Shown here one piece after another: positions 1-5,711 of a stretch of DNA of 9,422 nucleotides. Positions within the stretch are counted from its first letter, which is position 1, and each line of letters opens with the position of its first letter. The translations under genes and the position numbers were made by a program. The DNA lies in the NCBI RefSeq assembly GCF_036803785.1, contig NZ_DAIRTR010000117.1:1-9422 (forward strand), in the 5' to 3' direction. Below the pieces are notes generated by a model. The model was not told the origin of the DNA. It saw nothing but the letters and a program-made list of their open reading frames with translations, and did not search any database. This DNA comes from Pelomicrobium sp036803785 (GTDB taxonomy: Bacteria; Pseudomonadota; Gammaproteobacteria; Burkholderiales; UBA6910).

Positions 1-1007
1 GAATCAAGGTTGGCAAGGACGGAGCTCTTGTCGCCGAAGTCCTCACCGCAACGGGGTTCGCGGCGCTGCTCGGCCGCAGCGACGAGATCTCTGCCATCCA
101 GATCGAAAACGTCAGCCTGAATGCCGCCGCCCTGGAGCGGCTCGAAGCCTGGAACCGACCCCTCGCCGCCAACGCCGGCACGGCCCTGGAAAGGATCACA
201 GCCCGCCAGGTGCGGGTGGTGGGGGCGGGAATGGAACTCCCACCTTTCGATGCCGAGCTGTCCCTGGCCTCCGACGGCACGGTACGGCACATCGCCGTTC
301 GGGCGGTGGATGGGAGCCTGAGTGGCGCGCTCGTGCCTTCGGGCACAGGCCTCAAGATCCAGGTCCAGGGCCAAATCTGGAAAGCGCCCTTCGGCCTACC
401 CCTCGTGTTCGAGAACCTGCAGGTCAAGGCCAATGCGGCGCCTGGTCGGCTGCAAGTGGAGCAGTTCGACGCCTTGCTCTATGGTGGCCGCGTGATGGGC
501 AGCGGCAGCCTCACTTGGGATGGCCTCTGGACGGCCCAGGGCGAGGCCGAATTGGTGAGTGTGGACCTCGCCGCCCTTTTCTCCGCCTACCTGGGCGATG
601 CCCCGATCACCGGCACCCTCAAATCCCGGATGCAGCTCGAGCTCGCGGGGCGGAGCCTGCAAAGCCTATTTGAAGCCCCTCGCCTCAGGGGCGAGTTCGT
701 CGTAGAGCGAGGTGCGCTCACCGGCGTGGATCTCTCCCAAGCCCTGCGGGGCGGCAGCGCCGGGTCCTCTCGGGGTGAAACCGCCTTTCAACAACTCACC
801 GGTTCCATGGTCCTTGCGGGCCACCGGTACGAATTCCGCAATCTGAGTCTCGCTGCCGGCATCCTGAGTGCGAGCGGCACGCTGGAAGTGGCTCCCGACC
901 GCTCCCTTTCGGGGGGCGCTCAAGTGGAGATCCGCTCGGAAACCAATCCGCTACGCGGCTACCTCGCCGTGAAAGGCAGCGTGACCCAACCGCTCGCCCG
1001 GCCCTAG
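1..1007 (+). CDS. AsmA-family protein, C-terminal part (5' end outside window)
   Basis: The reading frame is open from base 3 to a TAG at 1005-1007, giving 334 visible residues without a convincing internal start, so the gene begins upstream of the window. The protein is a series of short alternating hydrophobic beta-strand segments. The stretch LYGGRVMGSGSLTWDG, then a TGTLKSRMQLELAG-like segment and VERGALTGVDLSQALRG, matches the C-terminal repeat region of AsmA-like proteins as I know the family. These are large envelope proteins, usually anchored in the inner membrane by an N-terminal helix, with a periplasmic beta-rich groove implicated in lipid transport and outer-membrane homeostasis. 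The anchor would lie outside the window. It ends convergently with the PEBP gene, sharing 4 bp of stop codons. Family assignment is fairly secure; the exact paralogue (AsmA, YhjG, TamB-like) cannot be decided from this fragment. Confidence 0.8.
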   Translation, partial: IKVGKDGALVAEVLTATGFAALLGRSDEISAIQIENVSLNAAALERLEAWNRPLAANAGTALERITARQVRVVGAGMELPPFDAELSLASDGTVRHIAVRAVDGSLSGALVPSGTGLKIQVQGQIWKAPFGLPLVFENLQVKANAAPGRLQVEQFDALLYGGRVMGSGSLTWDGLWTAQGEAELVSVDLAALFSAYLGDAPITGTLKSRMQLELAGRSLQSLFEAPRLRGEFVVERGALTGVDLSQALRGGSAGSSRGETAFQQLTGSMVLAGHRYEFRNLSLAAGILSASGTLEVAPDRSLSGGAQVEIRSETNPLRGYLAVKGSVTQPLARP

Positions 1008-1022
1008 AGCGTCACGCTCGGG
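1002..1022. terminator. Hairpin at convergent gene ends, possible bidirectional terminator
   Basis: GAGCG (1007-1011) pairs with CGCTC (1015-1019) across a TCA loop, and flanking CCC (1002-1004) pairs with GGG (1020-1022) around a TA bulge. It sits exactly where the AsmA gene and the PEBP gene meet. There is no U-tract on either strand, so intrinsic termination is doubtful; it may only slow polymerase or protect 3' ends. Confidence 0.3.
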
Positions 1023-1633
1023 TTGAGGCTATAGCGTCCGGTCAGGGTCGCTTTTCCCAGGACGTGCCCTTCAATCGCCCGTCGCACGTCCGGCCCTCGG
1101 AAGATCCCCTCCACCGGGCAGCGAGGTATGTCCAGGGCATACAGGGTGAAGACGTAGTGGTGGACCCGGGTGTCGTTCCATGGGGGGCACGGGCCGTCGT
1201 AGCCGAAGTACTGCCCCTCCATGTCCTTGTCGCCAGCGAACCAGGCCGTGTAGTCATTCAATCCCTGGCGCGTTCCCCGCGGCCCTTCCGGGCCCTTCTT
1301 GCCCCGGGGCGTCACCCCATCGGAGAACTCGCCCTTGGCGATGGGCGCTTCGTCCGGCTTCAGATCGACCAACACCCAGTGGTAGAAATCCACCCGGGGT
1401 AGATCGGCCGGGATCACGCGCCCCTCCTTGTTCACGTCGTCGGGTTTAGAGGGAACATCGTAGTCGTGACAGATGAGCACCAGGGAGCGCGTGCCTGCAG
1501 GCAAATCGCTCCAGGCAAGGTCGGGATTTCTGTTGCCGCCGAGCCTCACACGGCTCGCCGGGTCGGGTACGCAAAAAGCGCATTCGGCGGGGATCTTCTG
1601 CTGATCGGCAAAGCTTTGGCTGCTGAGCTTCAC
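1004..1633 (-). CDS. YbhB/YbcL-type PEBP (Raf kinase inhibitor-like) protein
   Basis: A 209-residue protein of the phosphatidylethanolamine-binding protein fold. The family ligand-pocket signatures are in order: HDYDVP at 56-61 (usual D-x-D-x-P), HW at 85-86, LND at 125-127, YDGPCPP at 145-151 and HHYVFTLYALD at 158-168. Bacterial members are soluble proteins of poorly known function; some animal relatives bind kinases or anionic ligands, which should not be transferred here. I chose the GTG at 1631-1633 because GGGAGGAGG (1639-1647) stands 5 nt upstream; the longer frame to 1705 would run back into speE. It starts 16 bp after the speE stop and is probably co-transcribed with speD-speE. It is longer than typical YbhB (about 160 residues) because of an insertion around 62-80 and a basic Gly/Pro/Lys-rich stretch at 107-124. 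No signal peptide is seen. Confidence 0.85.
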   Translation of the reverse strand: MKLSSQSFADQQKIPAECAFCVPDPASRVRLGGNRNPDLAWSDLPAGTRSLVLICHDYDVPSKPDDVNKEGRVIPADLPRVDFYHWVLVDLKPDEAPIAKGEFSDGVTPRGKKGPEGPRGTRQGLNDYTAWFAGDKDMEGQYFGYDGPCPPWNDTRVHHYVFTLYALDIPRCPVEGIFRGPDVRRAIEGHVLGKATLTGRYSLNPSVTL

Positions 1634-1649
1634 GGCATCCTCCTCCCGT

Positions 1650-2603
1650 TCAGGTGACTTGCGGCACCAAGTCGTATTTAAACGTGGGGTCTCCCACCTC
1701 GTCAACGAGGAGAGATTGCGTGGTGATCAGCGGCACGGGCTCCGCCAGCAGCCGGCGCACGAAGTTGGGAAGCGCAAGCCCGGCACGGTAGACCGCGCCG
1801 TTCATGTACTGCAAGTCTTGCAGCTTTCGCTCGGCGATTCTCTTTTCCACCTCGGCCTCGGAGAGGGCGAGGGGGTCCACGGTCGAGGAGGCAGTCGCCA
1901 TGCCCCACCAGGCGCAATAGATCGGCACGTACACCAGGTAAGGCCGCACCAGGGGAAAGACCGCCTTCAGCGTCGCCACGATACGCTGGTACGCCCTGGG
2001 GCGCGTGATCGGAGATTCCACGTGCAGGGTCAACACCCCGCCGGGATTCAGGACGCGCTTGCAGGACTCGTAGAACTCCCGGGTGTAGAGCTGCACCGAG
2101 GGCCCCAGCGGGTCGGTGAGGTCGAGGGCCACCAGGTCGAAGCGCTCGTCCGTGCGCTCGACGAAGGCCTTGCCATCGCCGATCATCACACTCAGGCGTG
2201 GATCATCGAAGGCGCCGCGATGGATCTTTTCCAGGTATTGCTTGGACGCCTCTACTACGCCCCGGTCGAGTTCCGCCATCACTACCCGTTGCATGGTGGG
2301 GTATTTGAGCAGCTCCTCCGAGGAGCCCCCATCGCCACCACCGATGACCAGGGCAGAGGTGGGCCCGGGATGGGCGAGAGCGCCCACGTGCACCAGACTC
2401 TCGTGGTAGAAGAACTCGTCGCGCTCGGTGGTCATCATGACCTTGTCGAGCAGCAACATGCGCCCGAACATGGGCGTGTCCACCACTTCCAGGTCCTGGT
2501 ACTCGGTGCGGAAACGAGTGAGGGTCTCGGTCACCCGCACCGCACACCCGTAATCAGGATTGAGCAGCTCGATGTGGAACCGCTCCGCGGTCGGCTTGGT
2601 CAT
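1650..2603 (-). CDS. speE: Polyamine aminopropyltransferase (spermidine synthase family)
   Basis: Transfers the aminopropyl group of decarboxylated AdoMet to an amine acceptor, releasing methylthioadenosine; cytosolic. The 317-residue protein has the family layout: an N-terminal beta-hairpin domain, then a Rossmann methyltransferase-like fold. Motifs seen: YHE at 66-68, GGGDGG at 88-93, E111 in AELD (ribose contact in the family), IGDG at 141-144 with D143 (adenine contact), and DLTDP at 161-165 with D161 as the catalytic Asp. The acceptor-site region reads IYCAWWGMA (228-236), where E. coli SpeE as I recall it has TYYGG followed by a hydrophobic strand, so the acceptor may not be putrescine. 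The ATG at 2601-2603 has no clear Shine-Dalgarno; it lies 22 bp after the speD stop, so translation may depend on coupling. Its position directly behind speD supports the pathway. The family call is very secure, the product (spermidine, or a longer or branched polyamine) is not. Confidence 0.93.
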   Translation of the reverse strand: MTKPTAERFHIELLNPDYGCAVRVTETLTRFRTEYQDLEVVDTPMFGRMLLLDKVMMTTERDEFFYHESLVHVGALAHPGPTSALVIGGGDGGSSEELLKYPTMQRVVMAELDRGVVEASKQYLEKIHRGAFDDPRLSVMIGDGKAFVERTDERFDLVALDLTDPLGPSVQLYTREFYESCKRVLNPGGVLTLHVESPITRPRAYQRIVATLKAVFPLVRPYLVYVPIYCAWWGMATASSTVDPLALSEAEVEKRIAERKLQDLQYMNGAVYRAGLALPNFVRRLLAEPVPLITTQSLLVDEVGDPTFKYDLVPQVT

Positions 2604-2625
2604 GGCGTGTTGGCAGGCTGCGGCC

Positions 2626-3024
2626 CTACTCGCGCTCCACTGAGCGCACGTGGGGCTCGTCCGGGCGGAACGTGTCTAGCAGCGCATTGAACAGCTTGTG
2701 CGCCTTGTGGCGATTGTCGCTCGTGTAGTTACACACGAACACATCCACCGTGACGTAGCGCTTTTCGGGCCAGGTATGGACGGAGAGATGGGATTCGGCG
2801 AGCACCACCATGCCGGTGACGCCGCCGTCGGTGCCAAACTGGTGGAAATAATCGCCAACCGGGGTCAGGCCGGCTTCCGCCACCAACCTCAAGCAGTGCT
2901 CCCGCAGCAGATCGGCGCTGAAGAAGTACCGATCCTCCCCTTTGCAACCGTACAGGTCGCCGAGCAGATGCAAGCCTTTCGGTCTTGGCTCCGGCTCGAG
3001 CGCCTTTGCTGCTGCAAGCCCCAT
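2626..3024 (-). CDS. speD: S-adenosylmethionine decarboxylase proenzyme (prokaryotic type)
   Basis: Makes decarboxylated AdoMet, the aminopropyl donor for SpeE. The 132-residue proenzyme self-cleaves between Glu77 and Ser78 in the motif ESHLSVHTWPE, turning Ser78 into the pyruvoyl cofactor. His83 and Cys98 follow at +5 and +20, the spacing I recall for Ser63, His68 and Cys83 of the Thermotoga enzyme, so the processing and proton-donor residues are all present. The length fits the short class-1B enzymes (Thermotoga, Bacillus) rather than the 264-residue E. coli type. The N-terminus carries about 15 extra residues before the conserved HLLGDLYGC segment. The ATG at 3022-3024 has a strong AAGGAGGG (3029-3036) 4-5 nt upstream. 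It is the first gene of a probable speD-speE-PEBP operon, with a promoter candidate and structured leader upstream. Confidence 0.96.
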   Translation of the reverse strand: MGLAAAKALEPEPRPKGLHLLGDLYGCKGEDRYFFSADLLREHCLRLVAEAGLTPVGDYFHQFGTDGGVTGMVVLAESHLSVHTWPEKRYVTVDVFVCNYTSDNRHKAHKLFNALLDTFRPDEPHVRSVERE

Positions 3025-3140
3025 AGCACCCTCCTTCAGTACACAAGTAGAACCGTTTCACGGGCGCAGGCGACGCCTTTGCCCCCCCATGGAACAGCTT
3101 TACCCGCCTCCCGTAAGGTGGTTGGCAGCAAAGCGGAAAG
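3025..3140 (-). promoter_or_regulatory. Structured 5' leader of speD, candidate cis-regulatory RNA
   Basis: The transcript from the promoter at 3147-3174 would carry about 115 nt before the speD ATG. On the minus strand it can form three hairpins: one at 3104-3121 (CCU U / G AGG with an ACGG loop, extended by CC/GG), one at 3062-3084 (GGGC/GCCC around AGGC-GUC-GCCU), and one at 3047-3061 (GAA/UUC capped by ACGG, extended by GU/AC past a bulged U). The last ends 10 nt before the Shine-Dalgarno. Its 3' arm can instead pair in a competing hairpin (3035-3052: UUC/GAA and UAC/GUA, loop UUGU) touching the Shine-Dalgarno edge. An upstream ORF (3058-3090, MGGQRRRLRP) also lies here. All folds are hand-drawn; regulation is an inference. 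Confidence 0.35.
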
Positions 3141-3146
3141 CGGAGC

Positions 3147-3174
3147 ATTTTAGCAAAATCGCGCGGGGATTCAA
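3147..3174 (-). promoter_or_regulatory. Sigma70-type promoter candidate for speD-speE-PEBP
   Basis: On the minus strand a -35 box TTGAAT (3169-3174) and a -10 box TAAAAT (3147-3152) are separated by 16 nt. The boxes match consensus at 4/6 and 5/6 in a locally AT-richer patch of otherwise GC-rich DNA. The site lies between the dtd stop (3191) and speD and points towards speD, so the polyamine genes can be transcribed independently of dtd. Confidence 0.55.
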
Positions 3175-3190
3175 TAGAAGCGGAGGCGCC

Positions 3191-3646
3191 TCAGCGCTCC
3201 CCTTGCGCCGCAACGCGGAGCCAGAAGGTGACTGGGCCATCGTTTACCAGATGGACTTGCATGGCGGCGCCGAAGCAGCCAGCGGCCACCCAGGGATGGA
3301 GCGCTCGAGCGCGGGCGAGCAAGTAGCCAAACAGCCGCTCCCCCTGCGCCGGCGGCGCGGCAGGCGTGAAGCTCGCCCGGGTGCCCTTGCGGGTATCCGC
3401 CGCCAGGGTGAACTGAGGCACCAGCAGGAGCCCGCCGCCCAAGTCGGCGAGGCTGCGGTTCATGCGCCCTTGCTCGTCCGCAAACACCCGGAAGCCGAGC
3501 AAGCGCTCGAGCAACCGGTCGGCCTGGGCTTCGGCATCGCCTCGCTCCACGGCGACGAACACCACGAGCCCCGGGCCGATCTCGCCCATGGTCTGTCCGC
3601 CCACCACCACGCGGGCCATGCTCACCCGCTGCAGCAACCCGATCAT
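3191..3646 (-). CDS. dtd: D-aminoacyl-tRNA deacylase
   Basis: Hydrolyses D-amino acids (classically D-Tyr), and mischarged glycine, from tRNA, a cytosolic proofreading step. The 151-residue protein starts MIGLLQRVSMARVVV and aligns by eye with E. coli Dtd along its whole length: GEIGPGLVVFVAVE at 21-34, the PQFTL motif at 77-81, DTRKGTRASF at 84-93 and NDGPVTFWL at 135-143, which carries the Gly137-Pro138 chirality-rejecting dipeptide at the dimer interface. The first residue of the usual SQFTL motif is Pro instead of Ser, while the catalytically important Thr80 is kept. A stretch at 94-120 is a little longer and Ala/Pro-rich compared with E. coli. The ATG at 3644-3646 has a modest GGAG about 10 nt upstream. 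It lies 39 bp downstream of the Sel1-repeat gene and probably shares its transcript. Confidence 0.95.
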   Translation of the reverse strand: MIGLLQRVSMARVVVGGQTMGEIGPGLVVFVAVERGDAEAQADRLLERLLGFRVFADEQGRMNRSLADLGGGLLLVPQFTLAADTRKGTRASFTPAAPPAQGERLFGYLLARARALHPWVAAGCFGAAMQVHLVNDGPVTFWLRVAAQGER

Positions 3647-3685
3647 CTTTCGGGCTCCGGCACAGAGGCTTTCCCTGCTCAGCCC

Positions 3686-4327
3686 TCACCAGCCGGAGGC
3701 CATGCGGCGCGGGCTCCAGCGTTCGACCGCCATCTTTATCTTTTCCGTCGCCCCTTCTCCTAGGGTCTGTGCCGCTCGCTCCCGGATCTGCGCTGCTGTG
3801 TCCCGTTCCTCCTGCGGTAGAAAGAGCTGAGTGAGGGCGAGCGACGCCCAGAAATAGGCTTCCCGCATGTCCACCGGCGCACCGTCCGAGGCGTAGACCT
3901 CGGCAAGCCGAACCTGAGCCTGGCCGTGGCCCTGCTCTGCCGCGCGCAGCAGCCACTTCACCGCAGCTTCCACGTCGGTCTGTGTTCCCTTGCCTTCCAG
4001 GTGCATCATGCCAGCAGCATACTGGGCCTCGGGCACCCCGAGCTTGAACCAGTTGCGAGCGAGCCATGGCCGACCCGCCCTCTGGAACAGCTTGAGCGCC
4101 CTGCCTGGATCGGGCGCGATGCCCGCTCGCCCGTCCCGGAGGATCAACCCGAGCTCGTAGGCAGCAAGCACGTTGCCCAGGCTGACCGCTTTTTCCAGCC
4201 GTTCGAGCGTCTCTTGCGGCGTCGCCGCGGCAAGCGCCCACCGGAGCTGTTCTTCAAGGGGTTGCTGTGCCAGCGCCCAAGAGGCACAGAGCAGCGCTGC
4301 GATCGTGAGCAAAAGCCTGCGGGTCAT
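3686..4327 (-). CDS. Secreted Sel1-repeat (TPR-like) protein
   Basis: A 213-residue exported protein. Residues 1-20 form a classic signal peptide (MTRR, then a Leu/Ala core ending WALA), with likely cleavage before QQ at 21. Sel1-type helical repeats follow: AAYELGLILRDGRAGI...DPGRALKLFQRAG (55-85), AQYAAGMMHLEGKG...DVEAAVKWLLRAAEQGH (101-134), and AQVRLAEVYASDGAPVDMREAYFWASLAL (137-165). The C-terminal 45 residues are a helical tail rich in Glu, Arg and Ala. Sel1 repeats mediate protein-protein contacts, and many bacterial examples are periplasmic; no partner can be inferred. The ATG at 4325-4327 is chosen over the one at 4351 because AAGGAGG stands 6-7 nt before it and the signal peptide then begins properly. 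The gene precedes dtd by 39 bp. Confidence 0.87.
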   Translation of the reverse strand: MTRRLLLTIAALLCASWALAQQPLEEQLRWALAAATPQETLERLEKAVSLGNVLAAYELGLILRDGRAGIAPDPGRALKLFQRAGRPWLARNWFKLGVPEAQYAAGMMHLEGKGTQTDVEAAVKWLLRAAEQGHGQAQVRLAEVYASDGAPVDMREAYFWASLALTQLFLPQEERDTAAQIRERAAQTLGEGATEKIKMAVERWSPRRMASGW

Positions 4328-4488
4328 GAGCTCCTCCTTCGGGAAAGCCACAGAACGGTACAGCGGGCGAGCCTGCCGGATTCGACCGCCGCCAGGCAGC
4401 CCCGTTCAGCCCAGCGCCCACACGCCGCTGGCGCCGCCATCGCCCATGGATTTACCATGAGGGGCAAGAATGCTTGTCCCTGCGCCCC
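4328..4488. other. Divergent intergenic region between Sel1 and phosphodiesterase genes
   Basis: This stretch must hold promoters for both the minus-strand Sel1-dtd pair and the plus-strand phosphodiesterase. Apart from the Sel1 Shine-Dalgarno and a GAGGGG at 4459-4464, I see no convincing -35/-10 pair on either strand and no notable repeat. Confidence 0.4.
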
Positions 4489-5292
4489 ATGCTCATCGCC
4501 CAAGTCAGCGACTTGCACGTAGGCCGCCCGGGAGAACGCGTGGGCGGCCGGGTGGATACGGCCGATTGCCTGCGCCGCTGTGTCGCCCGGCTCAACCGGC
4601 TCACGCCGCGGCCGGACCTGGTGGCGCTGACCGGGGACCTGGTGAATGCGGGCCACCCGGAGGAGTACCGGCACCTGCGCTCCCTGCTCGAGCCCTTGGA
4701 GTCCCGCTGGGTGCTCATTCCCGGAAACCACGACGACCGCAGCGCGCTGCGGGCCGTATTTAAGGATCACGCCTATCTGGGGCAGGATCCCGATTTCATC
4801 CAGTACGTCATCGACGACTTCCCGGTGCGGCTGGTGTTCGCCGACACCCTAGAACCGGGACGGGAAGAGGGGCGCCTGGATGAGACCCGTCTCGCCTGGC
4901 TGGAAGCACGCTTTGAGGAGGCCCCCAATACGCCCACCCTGCTCTTCATGCACCATCCCCCCTTCGCCAGCGGGTTGGACGCCATGGACCAGACGCGCTG
5001 CACGGGGGCGGAAGCGCTGGCGGCACTGCTGCAACGCCATCCCCAGGTGGAGCGGGTGTGCTGCGGGCACCTGCATCGCCCGGTCTTCGTGCGCTGGGCG
5101 GGCACGAGCGGTTGCGTCGCCCCGAGCTGCGCCCACCAGCTCGCCCTGGACCTGCGGCCCGGGGCGTCGACGGGCTTCGTGCTGGAACCGCCGGGCTTCT
5201 TGCTGCACCTGTGGCGCCCTGGCGTGGGGCTTGTGACCCACCTCTGCCTGGTGGACCCCTTCCCCGGACCTTTTCGCGCCTACGGTCCGTGA
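4489..5292 (+). CDS. CpdA/GpdQ-like calcineurin-type metallophosphodiesterase
   Basis: A 267-residue cytosolic enzyme of the class III cyclic-nucleotide phosphodiesterase family, expected to hydrolyse cAMP or a related phosphodiester with a two-metal centre. All metal-binding blocks are present in order: SDLH (7-10, giving D8 and H10), TGDLVNAG (48-55, D50), GNHDD (79-83, N80 and H81), MHHPP (154-158) and CGHLHRP (192-198, H194 and H196). The closest named relatives by pattern are CpdA (Icc) and GpdQ, which cannot be told apart here. I chose the ATG at 4489 because family members typically begin a few residues before the first motif (MLIAQ-SDLH). A TTG at 4474 would add five residues and has a GAGGGG at a usable distance; the ATG has no Shine-Dalgarno, so the start is uncertain. 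The gene stands alone on the plus strand between divergent and convergent neighbours. Confidence 0.88.
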   Translation: MLIAQVSDLHVGRPGERVGGRVDTADCLRRCVARLNRLTPRPDLVALTGDLVNAGHPEEYRHLRSLLEPLESRWVLIPGNHDDRSALRAVFKDHAYLGQDPDFIQYVIDDFPVRLVFADTLEPGREEGRLDETRLAWLEARFEEAPNTPTLLFMHHPPFASGLDAMDQTRCTGAEALAALLQRHPQVERVCCGHLHRPVFVRWAGTSGCVAPSCAHQLALDLRPGASTGFVLEPPGFLLHLWRPGVGLVTHLCLVDPFPGPFRAYGP

Positions 5293-5304
5293 TCGATCCT
5301 TTGG

Positions 5305-5334
5305 CCCCAGCTTTTCTTGGCGAAAGTGCTGGGG
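5305..5334. terminator. Strong hairpin between convergent genes
   Basis: CCCCAGC (5305-5311) pairs with GCTGGGG (5328-5334). The stem continues inward as TTTTC with GAAAG (one wobble, one bulged T), closing on a TTGGC loop, about 12 bp in all. It lies 13 bp after the phosphodiesterase stop and 40 bp before the stop of the opposing small acidic gene. Neither strand has a following U-run, so it may be a Rho-assisted or 3'-end-protecting structure rather than a true intrinsic terminator. Confidence 0.45.
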
Positions 5335-5373
5335 GAACAGGGGAGACGGCGTCCAGGCGCTTTGGCGCGCCCG

Positions 5374-5655
5374 CTAGTGGTCCTCGAGACGGGTGAAGGT
5401 ATCCTCGGCCGGCTCCCCCGTCTCCGGCTCGATCCAACCCGAGATCCCCAGCTCGGCCTCCACCTCTTCCAGGCTCTCGGGCGTCTCCATGTCCGCGTCG
5501 GCGTTGTATTCCATGTCCCGGATGGCTTCCAGCAGCGTGGGAAACGGGCCGAACACTTCCTCCGTTTCCTTGTCCTGCCAGTAAAAGCCGTCCGGGCGCT
5601 CGATGATGCGGGTCTTGTCGTAATCCGGCGGGGTTTCGGGGATCGGCGCCTTCAT
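5374..5655 (-). CDS. Small acidic conserved-looking protein of unknown function
   Basis: A 93-residue, strongly acidic protein I cannot assign to a named family. It starts MKAPIPETPPDYDKTRIIERPDG, followed by FYWQDKETEEVFGPFPTLLEAIRDMEY (24-50), which reads like a two-strand-plus-helix module. The tail (51-93) is dominated by Glu and Asp and contains ELGISGWIEPETGEP. There is no Cys, no signal peptide and no membrane segment, so it is probably cytosolic. The ATG at 5653-5655 has an excellent GAGGAGG 5 nt upstream, which argues for a translated gene and against the longer frame to 5721. It follows the DUF72 gene by 56 bp on the same strand and could be co-transcribed. The Tyr-Trp-Gln...Gly-Pro-Phe pattern suggests a fold for binding a partner, but that is speculation. 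Confidence 0.78.
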   Translation of the reverse strand: MKAPIPETPPDYDKTRIIERPDGFYWQDKETEEVFGPFPTLLEAIRDMEYNADADMETPESLEEVEAELGISGWIEPETGEPAEDTFTRLEDH

Positions 5656-5711
5656 GGGATCCTCCTCGACCTGTTTTGGGGCGAGTACCGTTATCAAAGC
5701 ACCAGCGCCGC

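Noticed and set aside
1659..2690. 343-residue open frame antisense to speE and the speD end
   Set aside because: It lies opposite strongly supported speE, has low-complexity His/Gly/Arg-rich composition and no recognisable motif; a GC-rich shadow frame.
2729..3148. 139-residue minus-strand frame starting in the speD leader
   Set aside because: Its ATG at 3146-3148 overlaps the probable -10 box, so it would not be on the transcript, and it overlaps speD in another frame.
3183..3192. GAGGCGCCTC palindrome at the dtd stop codon, considered as a terminator
   Set aside because: The stem is very short with a four-base loop and no U-run follows on the minus strand.
3171..4241. 356-residue minus-strand frame over dtd and the Sel1 gene
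   Set aside because: It is Gly/Arg/Ala low-complexity sequence in another frame of two well-supported genes on the same strand, without its own ribosome-binding site.
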